Positions 49,702 to 59,796 of a DNA stretch of 64,000 nt are shown here, piece by piece. Source of the DNA: Actinomycetes bacterium (GTDB lineage Bacteria; Actinomycetota; Actinomycetes; Jiangellales; Jiangellaceae); assembly GCA_021793295.1 (NCBI GenBank), contig JAJYTA010000001.1, positions 1-64,000 on the forward strand, read 5' to 3'. The stretch's first letter is position 1. Every line of letters starts with the position of its first letter. Below the pieces are notes generated by a model. That model ran no database searches. It was not told the origin of the DNA and worked only from the letters and a program-made list of their open reading frames with translations. Position numbers and translations under genes: made by a program.

Positions 49702-51468
49702 TCAGTGCTGGGGCTCGAACGAGTGCACCATCTGGCGAAGCTGCTCCGCACGTCGCGGTGACCAGTCGTCCGGCGGCGCCACGGCCAGCCATGCGTCGAC
49801 CAACTCACCGCCGTAGTTGTGGCCGTGCCCGGCCGGCACGTTGGCCGACAGCGCCATGTCGGCGGTCACCTGCCAGAACGTGACGAACGGATACCAGTCG
49901 AGGTTGGGCAGCACGTCCGGGCCGTGCGGCTCGCTGATCCACTCCGGCTGGCTGTACATCAGCTCCCACGACCACAACGTCACCGGATCGGAAGCATGCT
50001 GCAAGAACAGGACCGGCGGCTCGTCGGTGGCGAAGTCGAGATCCATCGGCTCCTGCCAACCGCCCCAGAACTTCACTTCGCGCCCGCCCTCGTAGACGGG
50101 CAGTCGCGCCGGAGACCCGGGTTCTCGCTCTTCGGTGAATTCAGTACGCAACCCATGGCGCGTCGGCGAACCGACCCACAGCGCCCCGTCCACCTTGGAT
50201 TGCAGATCCTCCAAGCTGTCGAAGGCCGCCGCGCTGCCGATGGCGCCCAAGCTCTCGCCGTACACGATCAGGCGGGGGCGCTCGTCGGGCGGACGCTCCA
50301 GCCACGCCTGGTGAACCGCGTCGAACAGTGCTCGGCCCGCGATCTGCACCTGCTCCTGATCGGCCACGAACGAGATCCAACTCGGCAGGTACGAGTACTG
50401 CATCGCCACGATGGCCGAATCGCCGTTGTAGAGATACTCCAGTGCATCCGCCGCAGCGCCGTCGACCCAGCCGGTCCCCGTCGTCGTCACCACGACCAGG
50501 ACCTCACGATCGAACCCGCCGGCACGTTCCAGCTCGCGCACCGCGAGTGAAGCCAGCCCCGCCGGCGTCTCCGCCGAGTTCATGCCCACGTAGGCACGCA
50601 CCGGGTCCACCGCCGGGCGGCCGTTGAACGCCGACAGCTCGTCCACCGTCGGCCCGGACGACACGAACTCGCGGCCCTTGCGGCCCAAGGACTCCCACGA
50701 CACCAACGAGCCCGGCCCACCGGAGTGCGTCGAACTGGCCGGGGCGTTGTTGCCCGCCTCGGTCTCTCGGTTGACTGCCGCGAAAGCGTCGTTGGCCACC
50801 CCCAGCAAGGTCGGATACAACAGACCGGTCCACGACCAGAACACGATGCCGGCGACGCACACCACCGAGGCGATCAGCGCCACGAGCGGTGGCACCCATC
50901 GGGCGAAGAACCTGCGCAGCCGGCGCGCCGCCCCCCGGATCACTCTGCCGAGCGCCAGGAAGACGACGAAGATCGCGCCGGCGACGAGCAGGATGAGCAG
51001 GTAATGGTTGGGGCCAGGGCTGCCGACGTTCATCAGCGTCCGGATCTGGGTCTGCCACTCCGCCGTCGACGTGAGGTACCAGGCCGCCGCCGCGGTGCTG
51101 GCCACGCCCAGACTCCACCACGCGATCAGCCGCGTGCGCTGCGACGGTCGCAACAACTCCGGGCGCACTCGACGAACGATCAGCCGCACGATCCAGCTCA
51201 GCAGTGCACCGATCGCATAGCCGATGATCGCGGTCAACCCGCTGACCATCGCCTGATAGATCCACGTCCTCGGCAACAACGACGGGGTCAGCGACCAACA
51301 GAAGAAGCACGTCGCTGCGATGAGCCCCCCGAAATCCGGGCTGAGCCAGCCGAGAAACCGTCCCAGCACAGGAACGTTGCGGGCTGATGGCAGCCGGCGG
51401 CCATTACGGCGCACCGCCTCCGGCAGCAGCGTCGTCACAGGCACAGGCCCTCCACGGCACGAAAACAC
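49702..51468 (-). CDS. Membrane-anchored alpha/beta-hydrolase family protein (Abhydrolase_9-like)
   Basis: N-terminal TM segments, nucleophile elbow VYGESLGAIGS; long C-terminal catalytic region. Start position uncertain. Confidence 0.82.
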   Translation of the reverse strand: MFSCRGGPVPVTTLLPEAVRRNGRRLPSARNVPVLGRFLGWLSPDFGGLIAATCFFCWSLTPSLLPRTWIYQAMVSGLTAIIGYAIGALLSWIVRLIVRRVRPELLRPSQRTRLIAWWSLGVASTAAAAWYLTSTAEWQTQIRTLMNVGSPGPNHYLLILLVAGAIFVVFLALGRVIRGAARRLRRFFARWVPPLVALIASVVCVAGIVFWSWTGLLYPTLLGVANDAFAAVNRETEAGNNAPASSTHSGGPGSLVSWESLGRKGREFVSSGPTVDELSAFNGRPAVDPVRAYVGMNSAETPAGLASLAVRELERAGGFDREVLVVVTTTGTGWVDGAAADALEYLYNGDSAIVAMQYSYLPSWISFVADQEQVQIAGRALFDAVHQAWLERPPDERPRLIVYGESLGAIGSAAAFDSLEDLQSKVDGALWVGSPTRHGLRTEFTEEREPGSPARLPVYEGGREVKFWGGWQEPMDLDFATDEPPVLFLQHASDPVTLWSWELMYSQPEWISEPHGPDVLPNLDWYPFVTFWQVTADMALSANVPAGHGHNYGGELVDAWLAVAPPDDWSPRRAEQLRQMVHSFEPQH

Positions 51469-51545
51469 GACCGTCGCGGTCCGACATTGCGGACCGCGAC
51501 GGTCGACGTTCGGCGAGCTGCGTTCAACGCCTCACCAGTTCCGGC

Positions 51546-52256
51546 TCATGCGTCGACGGTCTCCGCGACACTCAGGTTCGCCGGGTCGAGCGGAATGGCC
51601 GGGCCCATCGTCGTGGTGAGCGTGGCCTTGCGGATGTAGCGCCCCTTGGCGGCCGACGGCTTCAGCCGGTTGATCTCGTCCATGGCCGCCACGTAGTTCT
51701 CGACCAGCGCCTGCTCGGAGAACGAGACCTTGCCGATCACGAAATGCAGGTTGGCGTGCCGGTCGACCCGGAACTCGATCTTGCCACCCTTGATGTCGGA
51801 CACCGCCTTGGCGACATCCATGGTCACCGTGCCCGTCTTCGGGTTGGGCATCAGTCCACGCGGGCCCAGCACGCGGCCGAGCCGACCCACCTTGCCCATC
51901 ATGTCCGGCGTCGCCACCACGGAGTCGAAGTCGAGCCGACCACCCTGGACCTCTTCGACGAGCTCGTCGCCACCGACGATGTCCGCCCCGGCGGCCTTGG
52001 CCTCCTCCGCCTTCGGCCCGACCGCGAACACCAGGACACGAGCGGTCTTACCCGTGCCGTGCGGGAGGTTCACGGTGCCGCGAACCATCTGGTCGGCCTT
52101 ACGGGGGTCCACGCCGAGCCGCAACGCCACCTCGACCGTGGCGTCGTACTTGGTCACCGACGTCTCTTTGGCCAGCCGCACCGCCTCGAGCGGCGAATAC
52201 AACCGGTCGGCGTCGATCTTCTCCGCCGCTGCCCGGTAAGCCTTGCTGCGCTTCAT
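51546..52256 (-). CDS. rplA: 50S ribosomal protein L1
   Basis: [60 protein letters not shown]. Confidence 0.97.
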   Translation of the reverse strand: MKRSKAYRAAAEKIDADRLYSPLEAVRLAKETSVTKYDATVEVALRLGVDPRKADQMVRGTVNLPHGTGKTARVLVFAVGPKAEEAKAAGADIVGGDELVEEVQGGRLDFDSVVATPDMMGKVGRLGRVLGPRGLMPNPKTGTVTMDVAKAVSDIKGGKIEFRVDRHANLHFVIGKVSFSEQALVENYVAAMDEINRLKPSAAKGRYIRKATLTTTMGPAIPLDPANLSVAETVDA

Positions 52257-52377
52257 TTCTGCTCCTCTACCTACTCGGGAGTCGTGGTACAGGCCGGCGC
52301 ACGGCCCTCCCACTGTTCTCGCGAGATGCGACCGTGATCGCACCGCGAAGGACCGAACGGATCACCGTCCGACCCCG

Positions 52378-52643
52378 TGACGACTTCCTCCGGGGCTCCG
52401 CCTCCGGCAGGACTCGCTTCGCATCGTCCTACCTCCGGCTTCACTCCTCGTCAGCCGTCCCTACCAACCTGACGACTTCCTCCGGGGCTCCGCCTCCGGC
52501 AGGACTCGCTTCGCATCGTCCTACCTCCGGCTTCACTCCTCGTCAGCCGTCCCTACCAACCTGACGACTTCCTCCGGGGCTCCGCCTCCGGCAGGACTCG
52601 CTTCGCATCGTCCTACCTCCGGCTTCACTCCTCGTCAGCCGTC
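52378..52643. repeat. 92-bp tandem repeat, 2.9 identical copies
   Basis: Units start at 52378, 52470 and 52562 (tgacgacttcctccggggctccgcctccggcaggactcgcttcgcatcgtcctacctccggcttcactcctcgtcagccgtccctaccaacc). Confidence 0.97.
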
Positions 52644-53066
52644 GATACTCACGCCCATCTGGCGCGCCGTGCCCGCAATGATCTTCTCTGCGGCGTCGAG
52701 GTCGTTCGCGTTCAGGTCGGGCATCTTCTGCTCGGCGATCGCCCGGACCTGGTCACGGCTGATCGTGGCGACCTTGACCCGGTGCGGCTCGCCGGAGCCC
52801 TTGTCGACGCCCGCGGCCTTGAGAATGAGCTTCGCGGCCGGCGGGGTCTTGGTGATGAACGTGAACGAGCGGTCCTCGTACACGGTGATCTCGACCGGCA
52901 CCACGTTGCCGCGCTGCGACTCGGTGGCGGCGTTGTAGGCCTTGCAGAACTCCATGATGTTGACGCCGTGCTGACCCAGCGCGGGGCCGACCGGCGGGGC
53001 AGGGGTCGCCTGGCCGGCCTGGATCTGGAGTTTGATCAGGCCTGCGACCTTCTTCTTCGGAGGCAT
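52635..53066 (-). CDS. rplK: 50S ribosomal protein L11
   Basis: [48 protein letters not shown]...MGVSIDG. Confidence 0.98.
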   Translation of the reverse strand: MPPKKKVAGLIKLQIQAGQATPAPPVGPALGQHGVNIMEFCKAYNAATESQRGNVVPVEITVYEDRSFTFITKTPPAAKLILKAAGVDKGSGEPHRVKVATISRDQVRAIAEQKMPDLNANDLDAAEKIIAGTARQMGVSIDG

Positions 53067-53133
53067 TCCTCTTCGTCCTTGTCGTGACAGGTGGTACGGA
53101 ACCGCACGCACCGGGCGGCATGTGCGGCGTGCG

Positions 53134-53838
53134 TCAGAGCTTCTGGATCTGGCTGAACGAAAGCTCGACGGGGGTCTCGCGGCCGAAGATCTCGACCAGG
53201 CCCTTGATCTTCTGCGAGTCGGCGTTGATCTCGTTGATCGTCGCGTGCAGCGTCGCGAAGGGGCCGTCGATGACCATGACCGAGTCGCCAACCTCGAAGT
53301 CGACGACCTCGACCTGCTTCTTCTCTTCCTCGGCCTCGGGCTTGGCCTGCTCGGCGACCTGAGGAGCCAGCCAGCGCTCCACCTCATCGAGGGAGAGCGG
53401 GATCGGCTGGTGTGCATGGCCGACGAAACCGGTCACGGCCGGGGTGTTGCGTACCGCGGCCCACGACTCGTCGGTCATCTCCATGCGCACCAGCACGTAG
53501 CCGGGGAATCGGTTGCGCTTGACCATCTTGCGCTGGCCGTTCTTGATCTCGGCCACCTCTTCCGTGGGCACCTCGACCTCGAAGATGAAATCTTCCATGT
53601 TGAGGCTGGTGATGCGGTTCTCGAGGTTGGCGCGAACCCGGTTCTCCATACCCGAGTAGGTCTGGATGACGTACCACTCGCCGGGCTTGGCACGCAGGGC
53701 CCGACGGAACTCCGCCAGCGGATCAGGCGCCTCGGACTCGCCGTTGTCGGCGTCGGCGGACGCCGCCTCAGCGTCCTCCTCGGCGCCGGACGGCGTCGAT
53801 GCCTCGAGGTCCTCGATGGTCGGTTCCTGGTCGGACAC
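53134..53838 (-). CDS. nusG: Transcription termination/antitermination factor NusG
   Basis: [26 protein letters not shown]...[15 protein letters not shown] region [21 protein letters not shown] start inferred. Confidence 0.95.
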   Translation of the reverse strand: MSDQEPTIEDLEASTPSGAEEDAEAASADADNGESEAPDPLAEFRRALRAKPGEWYVIQTYSGMENRVRANLENRITSLNMEDFIFEVEVPTEEVAEIKNGQRKMVKRNRFPGYVLVRMEMTDESWAAVRNTPAVTGFVGHAHQPIPLSLDEVERWLAPQVAEQAKPEAEEEKKQVEVVDFEVGDSVMVIDGPFATLHATINEINADSQKIKGLVEIFGRETPVELSFSQIQKL

Positions 53839-53870
53839 GTTGTGTGCTTCTTCCTCCTCGGTGCGGCTGA

Positions 53871-54128
53871 TCACGAATTGCCCCCGAAGACTTCGAACAT
53901 CGCCACGCCCAGGCCGAGATCGAGCAGCGAGACGTACGTGATCATGATGGCAACGAACACGAGCACCACGGCCGTGTACGTCAACAGCTGCTTGCGGGTC
54001 GGGTAAACGACCTTGCGCAGCTCTGCCACTACCTGACGGACCCACAACGACAACCGCGCGAACGGGCCCCGCCGCTTAGGCGAACGCGGACGCTCGGGGG
54101 TAGCGGTCCTGCCGCTCGTCTCCGTCAC
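53871..54128 (-). CDS. secE: Preprotein translocase subunit SecE
   Basis: [48 protein letters not shown]. Confidence 0.95.
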   Translation of the reverse strand: MTETSGRTATPERPRSPKRRGPFARLSLWVRQVVAELRKVVYPTRKQLLTYTAVVLVFVAIMITYVSLLDLGLGVAMFEVFGGNS

Positions 54129-54196
54129 GTGCTACCTCGCTTGTGTCGTAAACGCCACCGGGCGTCGTCGTAGGTCCAGCCGCGGTTTGCGGCCAG

Positions 54197-54269
54197 CAGG
54201 GCAGAAGGGACTCGAACCCCCAACCGCCGGTTTTGGAGACCGGTGCTCTACCAATTGAGCTACTGCCCT
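54197..54269 (-). tRNA. tRNA-Trp (CCA)
   Basis: AGGGCAGTAGCTCAATTGGTAGAGCACCGGTCTCCAAAACCGGCGGTTGGGGGTTCGAGTCCCTTCTGCCCTG folds as cloverleaf; upstream of secE. Confidence 0.95.
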
Positions 54270-54696
54270 TCGATGGACGTGACGAACACCTGGCCAAAGT
54301 GGTGTGGGCGTGCTTCGGCAGGGGTCGGACGACCACCAAGTGAAAGAGTGTACGTGCTCGACGTGCCTCCGGTCGAACTCGCCCTACGGGCGGCCCCACG
54401 GCGAGGCCCTGATCCGGCTCGTCACCTCAGCGTTCCGGATTCACGTGGCACGCTCAACTGCTCCACAAATCATGACATAGCAGACACACCTGGTCGCTTT
54501 CAGCGTGCCGCGTGGTCCATTCGAGCGTGCCACGTGTTCAGGCGGCCGGTTCTGAACGGCATTCGCCCCGACTGCCCACACCGACGGCCCTACGGAGCGA
54601 CAATGGTTGTGCTGGCGACAACGCTGCGGTTGTCGCGGGCGAGCATCGAACCCGGCTAGGGTGCGTGCGACGTTGAACCGACACGATGGAGTGACC

Positions 54697-55335
54697 ATGA
54701 GCGGCACGACGCCGTCGTCGGGTCCCGGACCCGGCGAGAATAACGAGACCAATCCGTACGCGCAGCCCGGCGACACCAGCCCGTCGGCCGGTCAGCCGTG
54801 GGCGGGCGGGCAGCCGCCGTCCGGGCCCCCGGCCTGGAGCGGCCCCGCCGGCGGCGACCCGGCGTACGGTCAGCCGGCAGCCAAGCCCGAGCCGCCGCAG
54901 ACGATCATGAACGCCGTCAAGCTGATGTACGTGGGTATGGGCCTGTCCCTGCTGGGCCTGCTGTTCACGTTCTCCAGCACCGACCAGATCCGCGACGCGG
55001 TGGAAGAGGCCGACACCGGCCTGTCCGCCAGCGAAGTCGACGCCGCGGTCAACACGGCCATCGGTGTCGCCGTCTTCGTCGGGCTCATCGGTGTCGCGCT
55101 GTGGCTGTGGATGGCGATCAAGAACAAGCAGGGCCGGTCCTGGGCCCGGGTCGTCGCCACCATCCTCGGTGGGCTGAACATCGTGTTCACCCTGTTCTCG
55201 CTCACCAGCAGTGGCTCCGGCCTCAACATGATCATCAATCTCGTCACGATCGCGCTGGCGGCAGTGATCCTGTGGTTCCTCTACCGTCCCGATTCAAGCG
55301 AGTACTACGCGGCCGTCAGCAGGATGAACAGCTGA
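54697..55335 (+). CDS. Pro/Gly-rich N-terminus, four-TM membrane protein of unknown function
   Basis: MSGTTPSSGPGPGENNETNPYAQPG... followed by hydrophobic segments. Confidence 0.75.
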   Translation: MSGTTPSSGPGPGENNETNPYAQPGDTSPSAGQPWAGGQPPSGPPAWSGPAGGDPAYGQPAAKPEPPQTIMNAVKLMYVGMGLSLLGLLFTFSSTDQIRDAVEEADTGLSASEVDAAVNTAIGVAVFVGLIGVALWLWMAIKNKQGRSWARVVATILGGLNIVFTLFSLTSSGSGLNMIINLVTIALAAVILWFLYRPDSSEYYAAVSRMNS

Positions 55336-55354
55336 CGACGCGAGGTTCGATCAC

Positions 55355-55392
55355 AGGCGGCGCCGACGATCACGCACCGGTCGGCGCCGCCT
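55355..55392 (+). terminator. Rho-independent terminator
   Basis: aggcggcgccgac/gtcggcgccgcct 13-bp stem followed by cgagcactttt. Confidence 0.75.
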
Positions 55393-55499
55393 CGAGCACT
55401 TTTCGCACCAGCCGGGCCACCGGTCGCCGACGGTGACCGATCCGGGAAAGTCGCCCAACCCCGTGGCAGGTGCCGCGGGCGTGGTGCCAGGATGGGCGC

Positions 55500-56717
55500 A
55501 TGATTTCGCCCCCTTCGGCCACCTCCACTCGGCGCATCTCTTCTCGCATCGCCTCCATCACCGAATCGGCGACGCTCGCAGTTGACGCGAAGGCCAAGGC
55601 GCTCAAGGCAGCCGGCCGCCCGGTCATCGGTTTCGGCGCCGGAGAACCCGACTTCCCCACCCCCGACTACATCGTCGAAGCCGCGGTCGCGGCGTGCACC
55701 GACCCCAAGAACCACCGGTACACGCCGGCCGGCGGATTGCCCGAGCTCAAGGAGGCCGTCGCGGCCAAGACCGCTCGCGATTCGGGCTACCACGTCGAGC
55801 CGGCGCAGGTGCTGATCACCAACGGCGGCAAGCAAGCGGTGTACGAAACGTTCGCCGCGCTGCTCGACCCGGGCGACGAAGTGCTGGTGCCCACGCCGTA
55901 CTGGACCACCTACCCGGAGTCGATCAAGCTCGCCGGCGGGGTGCCCGTCGATGTTCTCGCCGACGAGACGACCGGGTACCGCGTCACCGTGGACCAGCTC
56001 GAAGCAGCCCGCACCGACCGCACGAAGGTGCTGCTGTTCGTGTCGCCGTCCAACCCCACCGGGGCGGTCTACGCCCCCGAGGCCGTCCGCGAGATCGGGC
56101 GATGGGCGCACGAGCACGGCCTGTGGGTCGTCACGGACGAGATCTACGAGCACCTCACCTACGGCGACACGGCGTTCTCGTCGATGCCGGTGGAAGTGCC
56201 GGAGCTCGCCGACCGGTGCGTCGTGGTCAACGGCGTCGCCAAGACGTACGCCATGACCGGTTGGCGCGTCGGCTGGATGATCGGCCCGAAGGACGTCATC
56301 AAGGCGGCCGGGAACCTGCAGTCGCACGCGACGTCCAACGTCGCCAACGTCTCACAGCGAGCGGCGCTCGCGGCCGTCACCGGTGACCTCACTGCGGTGG
56401 AGACCATGCGGGCGGCGTTCGACCGGCGGCGGCGCACCATCGTCTCGATGCTCAATGACATCGACGGCGTCTACTGCCCCGAACCGCAGGGTGCGTTCTA
56501 CGCCTATCCGTCGGTGAAGGGTGTGCTCGGCCGTGAGATCGCCGGGCGCACGGCCGGCACCAGCGTGGAACTGGCTGAGATCATCCTCGACGAGGCCGAG
56601 GTGGCCGTGGTTCCCGGCGAGGCGTTCGGGCCGAGCGGGTATCTCCGGCTCTCCTACGCGTTGGGGGATGACGATCTCGCCGAAGGCGTCGGCCGGATCC
56701 AGCGGCTGCTGTCCTGA
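55500..56717 (+). CDS. Pyridoxal-phosphate aspartate-type aminotransferase
   Basis: [58 protein letters not shown] (PLP lysine). Confidence 0.93.
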   Translation: MISPPSATSTRRISSRIASITESATLAVDAKAKALKAAGRPVIGFGAGEPDFPTPDYIVEAAVAACTDPKNHRYTPAGGLPELKEAVAAKTARDSGYHVEPAQVLITNGGKQAVYETFAALLDPGDEVLVPTPYWTTYPESIKLAGGVPVDVLADETTGYRVTVDQLEAARTDRTKVLLFVSPSNPTGAVYAPEAVREIGRWAHEHGLWVVTDEIYEHLTYGDTAFSSMPVEVPELADRCVVVNGVAKTYAMTGWRVGWMIGPKDVIKAAGNLQSHATSNVANVSQRAALAAVTGDLTAVETMRAAFDRRRRTIVSMLNDIDGVYCPEPQGAFYAYPSVKGVLGREIAGRTAGTSVELAEIILDEAEVAVVPGEAFGPSGYLRLSYALGDDDLAEGVGRIQRLLS

Positions 56718-57748
56718 TGCGAGATCCGCGCTCTCTGCCTAAAGCGCACCTGCATCTGCACTTCACCGGCTCGATGCGCCATGCCACCCTGCTCGAGCTC
56801 GCCGACGAGCACGGCGTCCGGCTGCCGGATTCGCTGCGCCACGAGTGGCCACCCAAGCTGTCCGCATCGGACGAGAAGGGCTGGTTCCGCTTCCAGCGCC
56901 TGTACGACCTCGCCCGCTCGGTGTTGCGCACCGAGGCTGACGTCCGCCGCCTCGTGCTCGAAACCGCGCAGGACGAGGCCGCTGAGGGCTCGCGCTGGCT
57001 CGAGATCCAAGTCGACCCGTCCGGGTATGGCGCCCGATTCGGGGGCATCACCGCTTTCACCGACCTGGTCCTCGACGCCGTCCGGGCGGCCGAGGCGCAG
57101 ACCGGGGTGGGGATCGCCGTCGTCATCGCGGCCAACCGCACCCGCCACCCGCTGGATGCCCGCACGCTGGCCCGTCTGGCCGCCCAGTACGCCGGCCGCG
57201 GCGTCGTCGGGTTCGGCCTGTCGAACGACGAGCGCCGCGGCGTCATCGCCGAGTTCGCGCCGGCTTTCAAGATCGCCGACCGGGCGGCTCTGCTGTCCGT
57301 GCCGCACGGCGGCGAGCTGCTCGGCCCGAGCAGCGCCCGCGCATGCCTCGACGACCTGGGGGCACACCGCCTCGGGCACGGCATCCGTGCGGTCGAAGAC
57401 CCGGCGCTGCTCGAGCGCATCGCTGCTGCAGGCGTGACGCTGGAGGTGTGCCCGGCGTCGAACGTCAGCCTCGGCGTCTACCGCCGGCCGGCTGACGTCC
57501 CGCTACGTGCGCTGCTCGACGCCGGGGTCCGCGTGGCGCTCGGCGCCGACGACCCGCTGCTGTTCGGTTCCCGCCTGGTCGAGCAGTACGAGATGGCGCG
57601 CACGGTGCTCGGGTTCGGCGACGACGACCTCGCCGCGCTCGCCCGTGGATCCGTCGAAGGCTCGGCGGCACCGGCCGACGTACGCAAAGAGATCCTCACC
57701 GGCATCGATGCCTGGTTGGCCGCAGCGCCCGGCTCAGCCGGCGACTGA
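56717..57748 (+). CDS. Adenosine deaminase family protein
   Basis: LPKAHLHLHFTGSMRH, HGGELLGPSS, HRLGHGIRA, ALGADDPLLF; start overlaps upstream stop (TGATG). Confidence 0.92.
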   Translation: MRDPRSLPKAHLHLHFTGSMRHATLLELADEHGVRLPDSLRHEWPPKLSASDEKGWFRFQRLYDLARSVLRTEADVRRLVLETAQDEAAEGSRWLEIQVDPSGYGARFGGITAFTDLVLDAVRAAEAQTGVGIAVVIAANRTRHPLDARTLARLAAQYAGRGVVGFGLSNDERRGVIAEFAPAFKIADRAALLSVPHGGELLGPSSARACLDDLGAHRLGHGIRAVEDPALLERIAAAGVTLEVCPASNVSLGVYRRPADVPLRALLDAGVRVALGADDPLLFGSRLVEQYEMARTVLGFGDDDLAALARGSVEGSAAPADVRKEILTGIDAWLAAAPGSAGD

Positions 57749-58543
57749 CACCGCGGCATCCCCGGCACCGAGCTGATCGAGGAGCCCTGGGGCACCGGTG
57801 CGCCGGTACCACTCGTAGCGGTAGGCCTCGTCGAACTGGGCGTGCTCGACGTCGTCGGGCGTGATCTGACTGGCATGCGTCGCGATGGCGATCCGTTTGG
57901 CGTCGAGCTCGGCGCGGGACGCCTCGATGGTCAGCGTGATCTGCTCCCCCGCCATGCCGATCGGCGACCCGGTCGCCAGCGACGCCGCATGGACCAGGTG
58001 CGTGCCGGCCGCCGGACCGAGAACGTGCTCGCGGTCCACCGTCGACTCGTACGCCGGGATGCCGGTCATCCGGGCCGCGGCGGCACCGATGCGGTACGCC
58101 GCGAGGTGGTCCGGGTGCCCGTAGATGCCGCCGTGGTCGTCGTGCACGATCGCCTCGGCTCGTTCCTCGTCGATCAGGGCGGCCAGTCGACGCGCGATGC
58201 GTTGCGGATCGGCGGCGGCCAGCGCGTTCGGGTGGACGTTGTCCACCGCGCCCGGCAACCCGGAATCACGATGGCCGAGCAGCACCAGGCGCTGCGCTCC
58301 GAGCAGGTCCGCGGCGCGTTCCAGCTCGGCGACCCGCCGCTGGGCCATGGTTTCTCCCGCGGCCAGCGGAACATAGGCCTCCCCGAGTTCACCCAGGGTG
58401 GCGGTGACGAGTACGACGCGCGCACCGGCGTCGGCGAGCCGGCGCATGGTGGCGCCGGTGAAGATGGCTTCGTCGTCGGGGTGGGCGTGCAAGACGATGA
58501 CGGCGCGCCCGCGAAGGTCGGCCCGGGAGGATTCGAGGAACAT
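57734..58543 (-). CDS. PIG-L/LmbE-family deacetylase (MshB/Mca-like)
   Basis: VLHAHPDDEAIFTGATMRRLADAGARVVLVTATLGELGE; HDDHGGIYGHPDHLAAYRIG. Confidence 0.9.
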   Translation of the reverse strand: MFLESSRADLRGRAVIVLHAHPDDEAIFTGATMRRLADAGARVVLVTATLGELGEAYVPLAAGETMAQRRVAELERAADLLGAQRLVLLGHRDSGLPGAVDNVHPNALAAADPQRIARRLAALIDEERAEAIVHDDHGGIYGHPDHLAAYRIGAAAARMTGIPAYESTVDREHVLGPAAGTHLVHAASLATGSPIGMAGEQITLTIEASRAELDAKRIAIATHASQITPDDVEHAQFDEAYRYEWYRRTGAPGLLDQLGAGDAAVSVAG

Positions 58544-58606
58544 CGTTGCCTGCTGTCGGAAACTGGGGCCGGACGGCCCGAACGGTCGGAATCTGAGTGA
58601 TACGAC

Positions 58607-58678
58607 TCAGCGACAACAGCAACAAGACGCGCCGAAGCCGGCCACGAGGGCGGCGTCGAAGTTCAGCGCGATGGTCAC
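58607..58678 (-). CDS. Candidate poly-cysteine leader peptide upstream of PIG-L deacetylase
   Basis: GTG ACC ATC GCG CTG AAC TTC GAC GCC GCC CTC GTG GCC GGC TTC GGC GCG TCT TGT TGC TGT TGT CGC TGA = (M)TIALNFDAALVAGFGASCCCCR; 63-nt gap to the downstream ATG; CAGAAT -10-like hexamer 8 nt before the GTG. Confidence 0.6.
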   Translation of the reverse strand: MTIALNFDAALVAGFGASCCCCR

Positions 58679-58725
58679 GAGCGCAGATTCTGCCATACCG
58701 GCCGAGCGCTGCGCAGCAGAACGGT

Positions 58726-59796
58726 TCACAACGAGCAGCCGACGAGCATCGGTTCGTTCACCAGCTCGACACCGAAGGTGCGACGGACCCCGTCGCGGAC
58801 CTCCCGGGCCAGCTCCAACAGGTGTGCGGTGGTGGCATTGCCACGGTTGGTCAGGGCCAGGGTGTGCTTGGTGGACAGCGAGACGTCGCCGTGTCGGCCT
58901 GTATACCCACGGGTGAAACCGGCGTGCTCGATGAGCCAGGCGGCGCTGACCTTGACCCGTCCGTCCGGCATCGGCCAGCGTGGAGCGGCCTCGGGTAGTG
59001 CGGCGGCGGCTTCGGCTTCCACGACCGGATTGGTGAAGAACGACCCAGCACTCCAGGTGTCGTGATCGTCCGCCTCGAGAACCATGCCCTTGGCGGCCCG
59101 TAGCCGCAGGACCGCTGCACGCACGTCGCTCAGCGGGGCTCGGTCGCCGACGGCGACGCCGAGGGTTCGCGCCAGCTCCGCGTACCCGACCGGTGCAGAC
59201 AGCGATCCCTCACGCAGCTGATAGCTCACCCGGAGGATCACATAGCGGCTGGAGCCCTTGAAGCGGCTGTCGCGGTAGCCGAAGCGGCAGTCGGCGTTGG
59301 CGAACGTGCGGATGCGATCGTCCTGTCGGTCGTAGGTGCGCACCTGCCACAGCGTCTGGGCGACCTCTTGGCCGTAGGCGCCGACGTTCTGCATCGGCGT
59401 CGCACCGACCAGGCCGGGAATGCCCGAGAGCGCCTCGACGCCCGACCACTCCTCGGCGACGCAGCGCGCCACCAGGTCGTCCCACGGCTCCCCCGCGGCC
59501 GCGTCGACGAGAATCCCGCCGCACGCCGCCAGTTCCCCGGACTCGCACGACGACGAGGCGTCGACGTGCACGCCGCGGGTCAGGACCCGCACGACCGTTC
59601 CGTCGAAGCCTTCGTCGGCGACCACGAGGTTCGAGCCACCGCCCACGACCAGCACCGGTTCGCCGCGCCGGTCGCAGTCGCGCACCGCGGCCACCAGGTC
59701 GTCGTCGCTGCTGACGTCGACAACGCGGGTGGCCGGACCGCCCAACCGCAACGTCGTCAGGTCGCCGAGCCGGACACCGACGGCTTCACTCAGCAC
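58726..59796 (-). CDS. murB: UDP-N-acetylmuramate dehydrogenase
   Basis: LTTLRLGGPATRVVDV, VLVVGGGSNLVVADEGFDGTVV, GIPGLVGATPMQNVGAYGQEV. Confidence 0.96.
   Translation of the reverse strand: MLSEAVGVRLGDLTTLRLGGPATRVVDVSSDDDLVAAVRDCDRRGEPVLVVGGGSNLVVADEGFDGTVVRVLTRGVHVDASSSCESGELAACGGILVDAAAGEPWDDLVARCVAEEWSGVEALSGIPGLVGATPMQNVGAYGQEVAQTLWQVRTYDRQDDRIRTFANADCRFGYRDSRFKGSSRYVILRVSYQLREGSLSAPVGYAELARTLGVAVGDRAPLSDVRAAVLRLRAAKGMVLEADDHDTWSAGSFFTNPVVEAEAAAALPEAAPRWPMPDGRVKVSAAWLIEHAGFTRGYTGRHGDVSLSTKHTLALTNRGNATTAHLLELAREVRDGVRRTFGVELVNEPMLVGCSL

Noticed and set aside
52334-52564. 76-aa plus-strand ORF across the 92-bp repeat as a repeat protein
   Set aside because: Runs through intergenic repeat only, no RBS or family similarity, and neighbouring genes are on the other strand.
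52378-52643. Tandem repeat considered as a CRISPR array
   Set aside because: Units are contiguous 92-bp identical copies without unique spacers, and no cas genes are nearby.
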